Position numbers and translations under genes: made by a program. A model generated the notes under the pieces. It ran no database searches. It saw nothing but the letters and a program-made list of their open reading frames with translations, and had not been told where the DNA came from. Shown here piece by piece: positions 25,282-33,277 of a stretch of DNA of 64,000 nucleotides. The first letter of the stretch is position 1. The number at the start of each line of letters is the position of its first letter. The DNA is from Capillibacterium thermochitinicola (lineage in GTDB: Bacteria; Bacillota; UBA4882; UBA10575): positions 95,963 to 159,962 of the forward strand of contig NZ_JAAKDE010000010.1 of the NCBI RefSeq assembly GCF_013664685.1, given 5' to 3'.

Positions 25282-25458
25282 CAGCAAAAATCCTCCTTAC
25301 AGAACACTCCGGATAAAAAAATATATCTTTTTATGATTATGATCTAGATTATATTCGCGCTAATTTGGCCTAACCCTTGTTAAAAGTATTAACGGACGGC
25401 TAAGGTTATAACCGCCATTGTTTACAAGCCTTTAGCAGAGTTACTTTTATATGGTAAA

Positions 25459-25486
25459 TTGACAAATAAGCGTGAGATGGTATAAT
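25459..25486 (+). promoter_or_regulatory. Promoter of the serine hydroxymethyltransferase gene
   Basis: A perfect TTGACA (25459-25464) and perfect TATAAT (25481-25486) are separated by 16 nt, giving a leader of about 45 nt before the ATG. Between 25282 and here the sequence is AT-rich and empty. Confidence 0.8.
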
Positions 25487-25539
25487 TTTGAGGATAAGAA
25501 CCGGTAGATGAATGAGAAAGTGAGGAGTACAGAACGAAG

Positions 25540-27054
25540 ATGAAAAATTCGGCCCTCAGAGAATATTTGGCGACAACAGACCCGGCTGCTGTAAACACAG
25601 GGTTTGTGGCTTATCTGGCCAGTTTGGAAGAAGTGGCGAAAGTAGCCCCGTCAATTGCGCGGGATATTGTTTATGAGCTTCGTGACCAAAGGAACAATTT
25701 AAAGTTGATTGCCAGCGAGAACTATTCTTCCCTCTCCGCTCAGCTGGCGATGGGCAATCTCCTGACCGACAAGTATGCGGAGGGATATCCGTTCCACCGG
25801 TTTTACGCCGGTTGTGACAATATAGACCAGGTGGAGAGTTATGCGGTGGCGCAGGCCTGCCGCCTGTTCGGAGCGGAGCATGCCTATGTGCAGCCCCACA
25901 GCGGCGCCGACGCCAACTTGGTTGCCTTCTGGGCGATTTTGAGTGCGAAGGTGAAAACCCCAACCCTGGAAAGTTGGGGGGTCAAGGATCCCAACCAGCT
26001 TAACAACGAAGACTGGAATAAACTGCGCCATCTCTTAGGAAACCAGCGGCTCTTGGGGATGGACTACTATGCGGGGGGACACCTCACCCACGGTTACCGG
26101 CACAACGTCTCCGCCCAGATGTTTGAGGCTTTCAGTTACGGGGTGGACCCGGAAACCGGCCTTCTGGATTACGAGGCCCTGGCCCGGCAGGCGGCGGAAG
26201 TCAAACCCCTCATTTTACTGGCGGGCTATAGTGCTTACCCGCGGGCGATCAATTTCCGGCGGCTGCGCCAGATCGCCGATGACGTTGGCGCGGTGCTGAT
26301 GGTTGATATGGCCCACTTTGCCGGTTTGGTGGCGGGTGGGGTCTTTACCGGAGACTATAATCCGGTCCGCCATGCCCATGTGGTGACAACCACCACCCAT
26401 AAAACCTTACGGGGGCCCCGCGGCGGTCTGGTTCTCTGTACCAAAGAATTCGCGGAGCACGTGGATAAAGGTTGTCCGCTGGTGATCGGCGGGCCGCTGC
26501 CCCATGTTATGGCGGCCAAAGCGGTGGCCTTGACCGAAGCAAACGCCGACGAGTTCAAGGCTTATGCCCACCGGATCGTGGAGAACGCCCGGAGCCTGGC
26601 CGAGGCCTGTTTGGCCAGAGGGATGAAGGTCGCCACCGGGGGTACGGACAACCATCTCCTGTTGATCGATGTACGGCCTTTTGGCCTTACCGGCCGGCAG
26701 GCCGAGAGTGCGGTCCGCGAGTGCGGGATCACCTTGAACCGGAACTCTTTACCCAACGATTCCAACGGCCCCTGGTACACCAGCGGGTTACGGGTGGGAA
26801 CGCCCGCCGTCACGACTTTGGGGATGGGCCCGGACGAGATGAAGGAGATTGCGGACTGTCTCTACCAGATCCTGAGCCATACCAAACCGGAGACCATCAG
26901 CGAGGGGGCCCAGGCCGGACAGCCCAGTAAAGCCCGGTACCAACTGGATGACCAGGTCAAAGCGGAGGTCCGGGCGCGGGTCCAAGCTTTACTTTCCCGT
27001 TTTCCGGTCTACCCGGAACTGGATCTGGAGCTGCTGCTTAAATATTTCGGCTGA
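25540..27054 (+). CDS. glyA: Serine hydroxymethyltransferase, long form
   Basis: SHMT interconverts serine plus tetrahydrofolate with glycine plus methylene-tetrahydrofolate. The 504-aa product keeps the PLP-enzyme core: [11 protein letters not shown] (about residues 52-62), [16 protein letters not shown], the PLP-lysine motif [14 protein letters not shown] (about 285-298) and [14 protein letters not shown]. Ordinary bacterial GlyA is about 415 aa. This one has an N-terminal extension of about 35 aa and an insertion of about 50 aa around [17 protein letters not shown] and [16 protein letters not shown]. That layout resembles the long SHMTs I recall from chlamydiae and spirochaetes, so the gene may be of a different lineage from standard Firmicutes GlyA. 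Own promoter; a radical SAM gene follows. Confidence 0.9.
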   Translation: MKNSALREYLATTDPAAVNTGFVAYLASLEEVAKVAPSIARDIVYELRDQRNNLKLIASENYSSLSAQLAMGNLLTDKYAEGYPFHRFYAGCDNIDQVESYAVAQACRLFGAEHAYVQPHSGADANLVAFWAILSAKVKTPTLESWGVKDPNQLNNEDWNKLRHLLGNQRLLGMDYYAGGHLTHGYRHNVSAQMFEAFSYGVDPETGLLDYEALARQAAEVKPLILLAGYSAYPRAINFRRLRQIADDVGAVLMVDMAHFAGLVAGGVFTGDYNPVRHAHVVTTTTHKTLRGPRGGLVLCTKEFAEHVDKGCPLVIGGPLPHVMAAKAVALTEANADEFKAYAHRIVENARSLAEACLARGMKVATGGTDNHLLLIDVRPFGLTGRQAESAVRECGITLNRNSLPNDSNGPWYTSGLRVGTPAVTTLGMGPDEMKEIADCLYQILSHTKPETISEGAQAGQPSKARYQLDDQVKAEVRARVQALLSRFPVYPELDLELLLKYFG

Positions 27055-27140
27055 GCCGACGACCAGAAGGGGAGGAGGGCGATTGCTAATCCTCCTTCTT
27101 CCATCTTCTGGGGTAAAATGGAAATTAGGAGCCGACCAAG

Positions 27141-28409
27141 ATGGACCGAAAGATTAAACTGGTTTATGCCACCGCCCACGGGGAGCTGGAGTACGATTCG
27201 GAACTGGGCGCCTTGGGGGCGAACGGCGAGGAATATTGGGAGCTAAGGGCGGAGGATCTGATCCCGTTGCCCGCCGGGGCCACTCTTTTTTATCTCCCCG
27301 GGCGGGCCCCTTTGGGTTTGGCGGACGATGGTACCGTGGAGTTCATCAACGAAAAGGGGATCCAGGCGGTGGCGGCGATCCTGCCCCAGGGTTATACCCG
27401 GTTGTTTCTCCCCGCTTACCAGCGGAAAGAGAACGCGCCGGGTCTTCCCTTGTTCGGGTATACAGCGGTGGCGTTTAAAGAGGGGCGGCTTTGGGTCGCA
27501 GCCCGCCGCACCGATGAACCGGGAAAATGGGATCCGTGTTTCTACAACACCCCGGAGCTCCCCGGTTTGATCCAGGCTAAATTGGACGCTTACCCGGAAA
27601 ACCGGATTCTGAAACAGTTGGCCCGCTGCGCCAGGGAATACCAGTGTTTTACGGCGCAGAACATTTTCTACGGGCGCTGGGAGGGGGGAATCCCGGTTTC
27701 CCCGTCCTGCAACGCCCGGTGCCTGGGGTGTATCTCCAAGCAGGTTGCCGAGTGTTGTCCTTCGCCCCAGGAGCGGATTGCTTTTACCCCGACGGTGGAG
27801 GAGGTGGTTGAGGTCGGCCTCCCGCATCTGGCCGGTGACGGGGCGATCCTCAGCTTCGGCCAGGGGTGCGAAGGGGAGTCGCTTCTCGCCGGGAAAGTGC
27901 TGAAGGCGGCGATTACCACCCTGCGGCAAAAAACAAAAGCCGGCACCATTAATATCAACACCAATGCCGGTCTCCCCACTGTCCTGGAGGAGCTGGCCGC
28001 CGCCGGGCTGGACACGGCGCGGATCAGCCTTTTCTCCGCCGACCCGGTGTCTTACCGGTTTTACCACCGGCCCCAGGGTTATACCCTTAACCAGGTCGGC
28101 GAGGCCATTGGCCGCTTGGACCGGCACGGGGTCTTTGTCTCCTTGAACTTGCTGACGTTGCCCGGCTTTACCGACCGGGAAGCGCAAGTGGAGAAGCTTT
28201 TTGCCTTCCTCCGCCGCTACCCGGTGGGGATGATCCAGATCCGCAACCTCAATATCGATCCGGATTATATATGGGCGCGTCTGCGCCAGGAAAAACTGGT
28301 CCCCGCCGGTGAAGCTTTGGGGATCGCCGGTTTTCTTGCGGAGCTCAATCGGGAATTTCCACAGCTTACGGTGGGGAACTACAGCCGGGCGCACCGCGGC
28401 CGGGCTTAA
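27141..28409 (+). CDS. Uncharacterised radical SAM protein
   Basis: The 422-aa product has an N-terminal domain of about 185 aa with no family I recognise (MDRKIKLVYATAHGELEYD). A radical SAM barrel begins with SPSCNARCLGCISKQ near residues 191-205, a CxxxCxxC cluster motif. Further barrel elements are FGQGCEGESLLAG (GxxxE-like), ININTNAGLPTV and VSLNLLTLPGFTDRE. Extra cysteines (AECCPSP) follow the cluster motif. No second cluster domain is evident. It starts 86 nt after glyA and may share its transcript. The last 4 nt overlap convergent cwlD. Substrate unknown; the genomic link to one-carbon metabolism is only positional. Confidence 0.82.
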   Translation: MDRKIKLVYATAHGELEYDSELGALGANGEEYWELRAEDLIPLPAGATLFYLPGRAPLGLADDGTVEFINEKGIQAVAAILPQGYTRLFLPAYQRKENAPGLPLFGYTAVAFKEGRLWVAARRTDEPGKWDPCFYNTPELPGLIQAKLDAYPENRILKQLARCAREYQCFTAQNIFYGRWEGGIPVSPSCNARCLGCISKQVAECCPSPQERIAFTPTVEEVVEVGLPHLAGDGAILSFGQGCEGESLLAGKVLKAAITTLRQKTKAGTININTNAGLPTVLEELAAAGLDTARISLFSADPVSYRFYHRPQGYTLNQVGEAIGRLDRHGVFVSLNLLTLPGFTDREAQVEKLFAFLRRYPVGMIQIRNLNIDPDYIWARLRQEKLVPAGEALGIAGFLAELNREFPQLTVGNYSRAHRGRA

Positions 28410-29143
28410 GGCGGCGGGGCCGGGACGGCCCCGGGTTGCGCGGTGACCGCCGGTATCGCCCGCAGGATGCCCCGGGCGATGGCGAGGGCGATCTTTTCCT
28501 GGTAGTCCGGCTGCCGGAGGAGGGCGGCCTCCTCCGGATTGGAGAGGAAGCCAACCTCGACGATGACCCCGTTGATCCCGGGTTGCTCCAGGAGGAAATA
28601 CTTGCCCGGGACGGCCTTTTGCGGCCGCGGCTGGATCTTGTTCAACTCCTCCTGGATGCTTGAGGCGAGCGTTTTCCCGACCGGGTTCCGGTAATAATAA
28701 AAAGCGACCATGCCGCGGCGCTCCGCCGCGGTTGACCAGTCACAATGGATACTCACCAGGAAAAGGGCCTTTGCATTCCTGGCCCGTTCAATCCGGGCGG
28801 TTAAATCCCGGCGGTGGCGGCCACTCCGCCCCGGTTGGTAAGGGGCGAGTTCAATGTCGTCTTCGCGCGTCATGACGACATTGATCCCGCACTGCACAAG
28901 TTGCGCCCGGATTTTGTGGGCAATGTCCAGATTGATGTCCTTTTCCAAGTGGCCGGCGCGGTCCTGCGTCCCCCCGTCGATCCCGCCGTGGCCCGGGTCA
29001 ATCACAACGGTGGTTTGTCCAAGCCTGCTCCGGGCGGGGATGACCCGGTACAGGATGGAGCAAAGAAGCAGGGCGGCCAGGACGGTGCTGAGAGCGATCA
29101 GGGGCAGGATTTTTTCTTTCCGGAGAATGATGATGATTCGCAT
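28406..29143 (-). CDS. cwlD: N-acetylmuramoyl-L-alanine amidase CwlD (germination/spore cortex)
   Basis: CwlD removes peptide side chains in spore cortex peptidoglycan so that muramic-delta-lactam can form. The 245-aa product has an N-terminal signal/anchor (about residues 11-33). The Amidase_3 domain has the zinc motif VVIDPGHGGIDGG (about 45-57), a second ligand Glu in LEKDINLDIAHKI, SIHCDWS (zinc His) and the catalytic Glu in GVIVEVGFLSNPEEA. Length is close to B. subtilis CwlD (about 237 aa). A short Pro/Ala tail ends the protein. It supports spore formation in this organism. It is encoded alone, convergent with the radical SAM gene. Confidence 0.9.
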   Translation of the reverse strand: MRIIIILRKEKILPLIALSTVLAALLLCSILYRVIPARSRLGQTTVVIDPGHGGIDGGTQDRAGHLEKDINLDIAHKIRAQLVQCGINVVMTREDDIELAPYQPGRSGRHRRDLTARIERARNAKALFLVSIHCDWSTAAERRGMVAFYYYRNPVGKTLASSIQEELNKIQPRPQKAVPGKYFLLEQPGINGVIVEVGFLSNPEEAALLRQPDYQEKIALAIARGILRAIPAVTAQPGAVPAPPP

Positions 29144-29335
29144 GGGAAGCGCTCACCACCGGACTATTGAATAATTAAATAAGAAGTAATTAATTGGAAT
29201 CACTTATTGATATGCGGCGCGCACCGTTTTATGATAGATGCATGTTGTGAAAAATAAGCAGGATAAAGATTTTCCGAAGTAACAATCAGAGCGGGAACAG
29301 TTGGCGGTTAGTGGCCAAGGAGGGAGGTCTGGACC

Positions 29336-30682
29336 GTGCTGAGGAGGGGAAAGTGGGCCCAAATATGCCGGCGGATTCCGGCGGAGGTCTTTACCGTCCT
29401 GCAGCGGCTGCAAAGCGCGGGTTACCAAGCCTATCTGGTCGGGGGCGCGCCCCGCGACCTATTGCGCGGGCACCCGCCGCAGGACTGGGATATCGCCACG
29501 GACGCCCGGCCGGAGCAAGTCAAGGCCCTCTTCGACCGCACCGTGGCGGTGGGGGAGAAGTTCGGCACGGTTGGTGTGCTAATCGGGGAACAGCAGGTTG
29601 AAGTCACCACCTTCCGCCGGGAAGGCGAATACAGTGACGGACGCCGCCCCGATTGGGTCGCCTTCACCCCGGACCTGGTGGCCGACCTGGCGCGGCGGGA
29701 TTTTACCATTAATGCGCTGGCCCTGGACCCGATCGGGCGGCGTCTGGTCGATCCTTTCCGCGGGTTGTGGGCCCTGAAACGGCGATTGGTCAAAGCGGTA
29801 GGTGACCCCGCCGCCCGTTTTCAGGAAGATCCCCTGCGCATGCTCCGCTTCTACCGTTTTCAGTCGACCCTGGGGTTTCGGGGAGAGACTGCGACGGAGC
29901 AGGGGATTGAAGCGGAAGCCATTACCAGGATCAGTGGGAAACGGATCCGGGATGAGCTGACCAAGCTGCTGCTCGGGGCGGATCCGGCCCGTGGCCTCAA
30001 GGGACTCGCCCGGAGCGGGTTGTTGACGGCGATCATGCCGGAGTTTAAGGCCGTTTGGGCTACCGACCCTGCCATCTTTACACACTTGGTGGCGACGGTG
30101 GAGGCGATTAAACCAACGGCCGAGCTGCGCTGGGCCGCTTTTCTCCACGATCTGGGGAAGGCGACCACCCGGCAAGTGGAGGGGGACCGGATCCGCTACT
30201 TTGGCCACGAAAAGGTCGGCCACGAGCTGGCCGCCGGGATCCTGGAGCGGCTCCGGTTTTCCAATGCCTTCCGGCAAAAGGTGTTGACCTTAATCCGCTG
30301 GCATATGTTTCAAGCCGACCCCTGGCTGACCGATGCCGCCCTCCGGCGGCTGGTCGGGAAAGTGGGGCCGGAGCACATCATTGACCTTTTGGAGTTAAGA
30401 CGGGCCGATATTGTCGGTACCGGCGGACCGTCCGCCCGCGCCTTGGAGAATTTGGTCCGCTTTCACCGGCGGGTACAGGCGCTTTTGGCTGGCGAGAGGG
30501 TGTTTACCCGGAAAGACTTGGCCGTGAACGGCCGCGAAGTCATGGCCTTTTTGGGCCTTCCGCCCGGTCCGCAGGTGGGTGCGGTGCTGGATGACGTCTT
30601 CCATTGGGTGACGGAGGATCCGGCGCGGAACCGTAAAGAACTGATCCTGGACTATCTGCGGAAATGGCGGGCTAAGCAATAA
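29336..30682 (+). CDS. cca: CCA tRNA nucleotidyltransferase
   Basis: Adds or repairs the CCA end of tRNA. The 448-aa product (GTG start after GGGAGGT) has the class II nucleotidyltransferase head motif AYLVGGAPRDLLRG (about residues 32-45) and the metal Asp pair in DWDIATDA (about 50-57). The RRDFTINALA motif and the EDPLRMLRFYRF nucleotide-recognition helix follow. A C-terminal HD domain has FLHDLGKA and YFGHEKVGHE, giving the longer HD-containing type. All three tRNAs in this window already encode CCA, so repair is probably the main role. The region 29144-29335 upstream holds no gene that I can see. Confidence 0.95.
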   Translation: MLRRGKWAQICRRIPAEVFTVLQRLQSAGYQAYLVGGAPRDLLRGHPPQDWDIATDARPEQVKALFDRTVAVGEKFGTVGVLIGEQQVEVTTFRREGEYSDGRRPDWVAFTPDLVADLARRDFTINALALDPIGRRLVDPFRGLWALKRRLVKAVGDPAARFQEDPLRMLRFYRFQSTLGFRGETATEQGIEAEAITRISGKRIRDELTKLLLGADPARGLKGLARSGLLTAIMPEFKAVWATDPAIFTHLVATVEAIKPTAELRWAAFLHDLGKATTRQVEGDRIRYFGHEKVGHELAAGILERLRFSNAFRQKVLTLIRWHMFQADPWLTDAALRRLVGKVGPEHIIDLLELRRADIVGTGGPSARALENLVRFHRRVQALLAGERVFTRKDLAVNGREVMAFLGLPPGPQVGAVLDDVFHWVTEDPARNRKELILDYLRKWRAKQ

Positions 30683-30769
30683 AGAAAGCCAATTCCCGGA
30701 CAAAACCATCCGCTTCCACTCATTTTCTGGCGCGCCAAAGCATAATTTGGTAAAAGCAGAGAGGAAAGG

Positions 30770-31093
30770 ATGGTAAACGTGGGAAGGCAAACGCTAAAAG
30801 CCCGCCTCAGTGCAAAGCTTGCGGAATACTTTGAGTTACCATCCGATGTCGTGCTGAATTTGCCCCGCCTGGTCCTGACGGGCGATCAGCAACTGGTGGT
30901 GGAAAACCACCGGGGGTTAAAGTTATATACCCGGACGGAGGTTTGCCTGCAGACGACGATTGGACTCCTTACCGTAAGCGGAGAAGAGTTGAATATAAAA
31001 TTGATCACCGCCGACCAGGTGGAGATTGACGGCCGGATTACCCGGGTCGAGTGGAAAGCAGGGGGGGAAGAGCAATGCTCTCCCAACGCTTGA
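30770..31093 (+). CDS. yqfC: Sporulation protein YqfC
   Basis: Small conserved sporulation protein of the YqfC/YabP family, made in the mother cell; molecular role unclear. The 107-aa product matches by length and pattern: PSDVVLNLPRLVLTGDQQL (about residues 24-42), ENHRGLKLYT and GLLTVSGEELNIKLITADQV, the YabP-like fold signature. It starts at ATG behind GAGAGGAAAGG. Its C-terminus overlaps the yqfD start by about 19 nt. It begins the conserved yqfC-yqfD-phoH-pgpH-ybeY-dgkA-cdd-era run. Confidence 0.9.
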   Translation: MVNVGRQTLKARLSAKLAEYFELPSDVVLNLPRLVLTGDQQLVVENHRGLKLYTRTEVCLQTTIGLLTVSGEELNIKLITADQVEIDGRITRVEWKAGGEEQCSPNA

Positions 31094-32265
31094 ACGCCTT
31101 CTTCCAGGGCTATCTGGTGGCGATGGTCAAAGGGGCCCGCAGCGAAGAGCTGCTGAACCGGGGGATTGCCGGTGGGGTTGTGTTCTGGGATATTGACAAG
31201 AAGGCCCCCGGTACGATCCTCTTCAAAGTGCACGCCCGCCAATATGCGAAGCTGCGCCCATTTTTTTTTCGGACCGGCACCAAAGGAAAGATCCTCCGGA
31301 AAAAGGGCTGGCCTTTTCTTTGGCGAAGGGTCTGGCGGAAAAAAGGCTGGCTGTTGGGGATGGCCCTGTTCCTGAGTATGCTTTTAACCCTTTCGTCCTT
31401 CATCTGGTTTATTGAGGTCACCGGCGTCGAGACACTAGACCCCAACCTGATCCGGCACCACCTGGCCGTCCTGGGGTTGGCCCCCGGGGTGCCCCGCCGG
31501 ACGATCACCCCGCAACGGGACTGGTTAATCCGCGAACTGCGGATCCGGCTGCCGGAGGTGGTGTGGGTGACGATCCGGCTGCGAGGGGTGGTCGCCGAGG
31601 TGGTGGTGGCCGAGAAGCGACTGCCGCCCCCGGTCGATGACGGACCAAGGAATATGGTGGCGGCAAAGGACGGGCTGATCACGGAGATCATATTACTTGA
31701 AGGGATACCGTTGGTCCGGGTGGGGGATATGGTCTCCCACGGGGATCTCTTGATTTTGGGGGAGACCACCCGGGTCCACCTGGACGGGTCAGTCGAGAAG
31801 AAAAAGGTCAAAGCGGCGGGGGAAGTGCGGGCGCGGGTTTGGTATGAGATAGAGGTCGACGAACCCCTGGCCGTCCTGGAACCAAGGGTAACCGGTGGAC
31901 AAAAGACCGTCTACCGCTTGCGGCTGGGTAACCGGCTCCTGACCCTGTTTTCCCGCGGGGCGGTCGCGCCCGAAAGTTTTGTCTGTCAAGACCGGGCGGT
32001 GAAGAGGATCCTGCCCGGCAGGAATAGCCTTAGTTTAGTCGAATTGATCAAGGATACTTACCAAACGGTCGAGTGGACCACCGTGCAGATTCCGCCCGAA
32101 ACCGCCCTGCTGAACGCGCGAAAAAAGGCGGAAAGCCGCATTGGGACGGTGCTGCCGGCGGGTGTCCGGCCGGAAAAGACCCAGGAGGACTGGAGCCTGC
32201 AAGCGGGGGTCTTGCATTACCGCCTCATTATAGAGACCAAAGAGAATATTGCGGTCCCGGATTAA
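31075..32265 (+). CDS. yqfD: Sporulation protein YqfD (SpoIV-related membrane protein)
   Basis: Sporulation membrane protein that usually follows YqfC. The 396-aa product begins MLSQRLNAFFQGYLVAMVKG at ATG 31075, chosen because GGGGGGGAAGAG precedes it and family members begin similarly; an upstream in-frame start lies inside yqfC. It has a basic N-terminal domain, one membrane span near residues 94-116 (GMALFLSMLLTLSSFIWFIE) and a large outer domain containing VTGVETLDPNLIRHHL and RIRLPEVVWVTIRLRG. The C-terminal half has VRVGDMVSHGDLLILG, a biotinyl/lipoyl-like beta motif typical of YqfD. Confidence 0.92.
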   Translation: MLSQRLNAFFQGYLVAMVKGARSEELLNRGIAGGVVFWDIDKKAPGTILFKVHARQYAKLRPFFFRTGTKGKILRKKGWPFLWRRVWRKKGWLLGMALFLSMLLTLSSFIWFIEVTGVETLDPNLIRHHLAVLGLAPGVPRRTITPQRDWLIRELRIRLPEVVWVTIRLRGVVAEVVVAEKRLPPPVDDGPRNMVAAKDGLITEIILLEGIPLVRVGDMVSHGDLLILGETTRVHLDGSVEKKKVKAAGEVRARVWYEIEVDEPLAVLEPRVTGGQKTVYRLRLGNRLLTLFSRGAVAPESFVCQDRAVKRILPGRNSLSLVELIKDTYQTVEWTTVQIPPETALLNARKKAESRIGTVLPAGVRPEKTQEDWSLQAGVLHYRLIIETKENIAVPD

Positions 32266-32283
32266 GGAGGAGAGAGAGAAAGT

Positions 32284-33264
32284 TTGAGTCATTCGGAGAT
32301 AACCATCGAGATTGATCCGAAGATAGCGCCCATTCTCTTCGGGGAGTACGACCAAAACCTGAAGGATATCGCGGCCGCGCTGGAGGTGATGCTCTCGGCG
32401 CGGGGGAATACCCTGTTCCTGGCCGGCGAAGAGCAAAAGGTCGACGAGGCCCTTGCCGTTCTGGAACAGTTGCGCAGCCAGGCGGAGAAAGGGACCATCC
32501 TCGGTCCCCATGAGATCCGCTATACCGTTGATGTCTTGCGGCGGAATAAACCGAAGCACAACGGGGAGATTGATTTTTCCGCGACGCCGATTCAGGTGAC
32601 CAACCGGGGGAAAAGGATTACCCCGCGGACCTTTGGGCAGAAAGCATACGTGGAAGCCATTCGCGACCATGTCTTAACCTTTGGGATCGGACCGGCGGGG
32701 ACCGGGAAGACCTACCTGGCGGTGGCGATGGCGGTGGCGGCTTTACAGAGCAAACAGGTGAACCGCCTGGTCCTGACCAGACCGGCGGTGGAGGCCGGTG
32801 AGAAACTGGGCTTTTTGCCCGGTGATCTGCAGGAAAAAGTCGATCCCTACCTGCGGCCGTTGACCGATGCGCTATTTGATATCTTAGGGGCGGAGCTTTA
32901 CCAGCGGTATATGGAACGCCGGGTGATTGAGATCGCCCCCCTCGCTTATATGCGCGGGCGAACCCTGGACGATTCCTTTATCATCTTGGATGAAGCCCAA
33001 AACACCACGACCGAGCAGATGAAGATGTTCCTGACCCGCATGGGTTGGGGTTCGAAAGTAGTGGTCACCGGGGATATTACCCAGATTGATTTACCGAAAG
33101 GACAAGCCTCCGGACTGGTGGAAGCGGCGGAGGTTCTGAAAGATGTGGAAGGGATTGCCTTTGTTTATCTGGGTGAGCGGGATGTTGTCCGCCATGAAAT
33201 GGTACAAAAGATAATTAAGGCATACGACCGGCAACGGGAAGAGACCGAAAGTCCCGGTTCGTAA
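32284..33264 (+). CDS. phoH: PhoH-like ATPase
   Basis: Cytoplasmic P-loop ATPase, often linked to RNA metabolism, function not settled. The 326-aa product starts at TTG (32284) behind AGGAGGAGAG. It has a KH-like N-terminal region to about residue 110, Walker [15 protein letters not shown] (about 136-149), [18 protein letters not shown], and Walker [13 protein letters not shown] (about 233-244) followed by GDITQIDLP. All nucleotide-binding residues look intact. It sits 18 nt after yqfD and 13 nt before pgpH. Confidence 0.95.
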   Translation: MSHSEITIEIDPKIAPILFGEYDQNLKDIAAALEVMLSARGNTLFLAGEEQKVDEALAVLEQLRSQAEKGTILGPHEIRYTVDVLRRNKPKHNGEIDFSATPIQVTNRGKRITPRTFGQKAYVEAIRDHVLTFGIGPAGTGKTYLAVAMAVAALQSKQVNRLVLTRPAVEAGEKLGFLPGDLQEKVDPYLRPLTDALFDILGAELYQRYMERRVIEIAPLAYMRGRTLDDSFIILDEAQNTTTEQMKMFLTRMGWGSKVVVTGDITQIDLPKGQASGLVEAAEVLKDVEGIAFVYLGERDVVRHEMVQKIIKAYDRQREETESPGS

Positions 33265-33277
33265 AGGAGGCCTAACA

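Noticed and set aside
27243..28394. A 383-codon minus-strand frame opposite the radical SAM gene
   Set aside because: Antisense shadow produced by GC-rich codon use. The plus-strand product has a clear CxxxCxxC motif; this one shows only Pro/Gly/Arg-rich noise.
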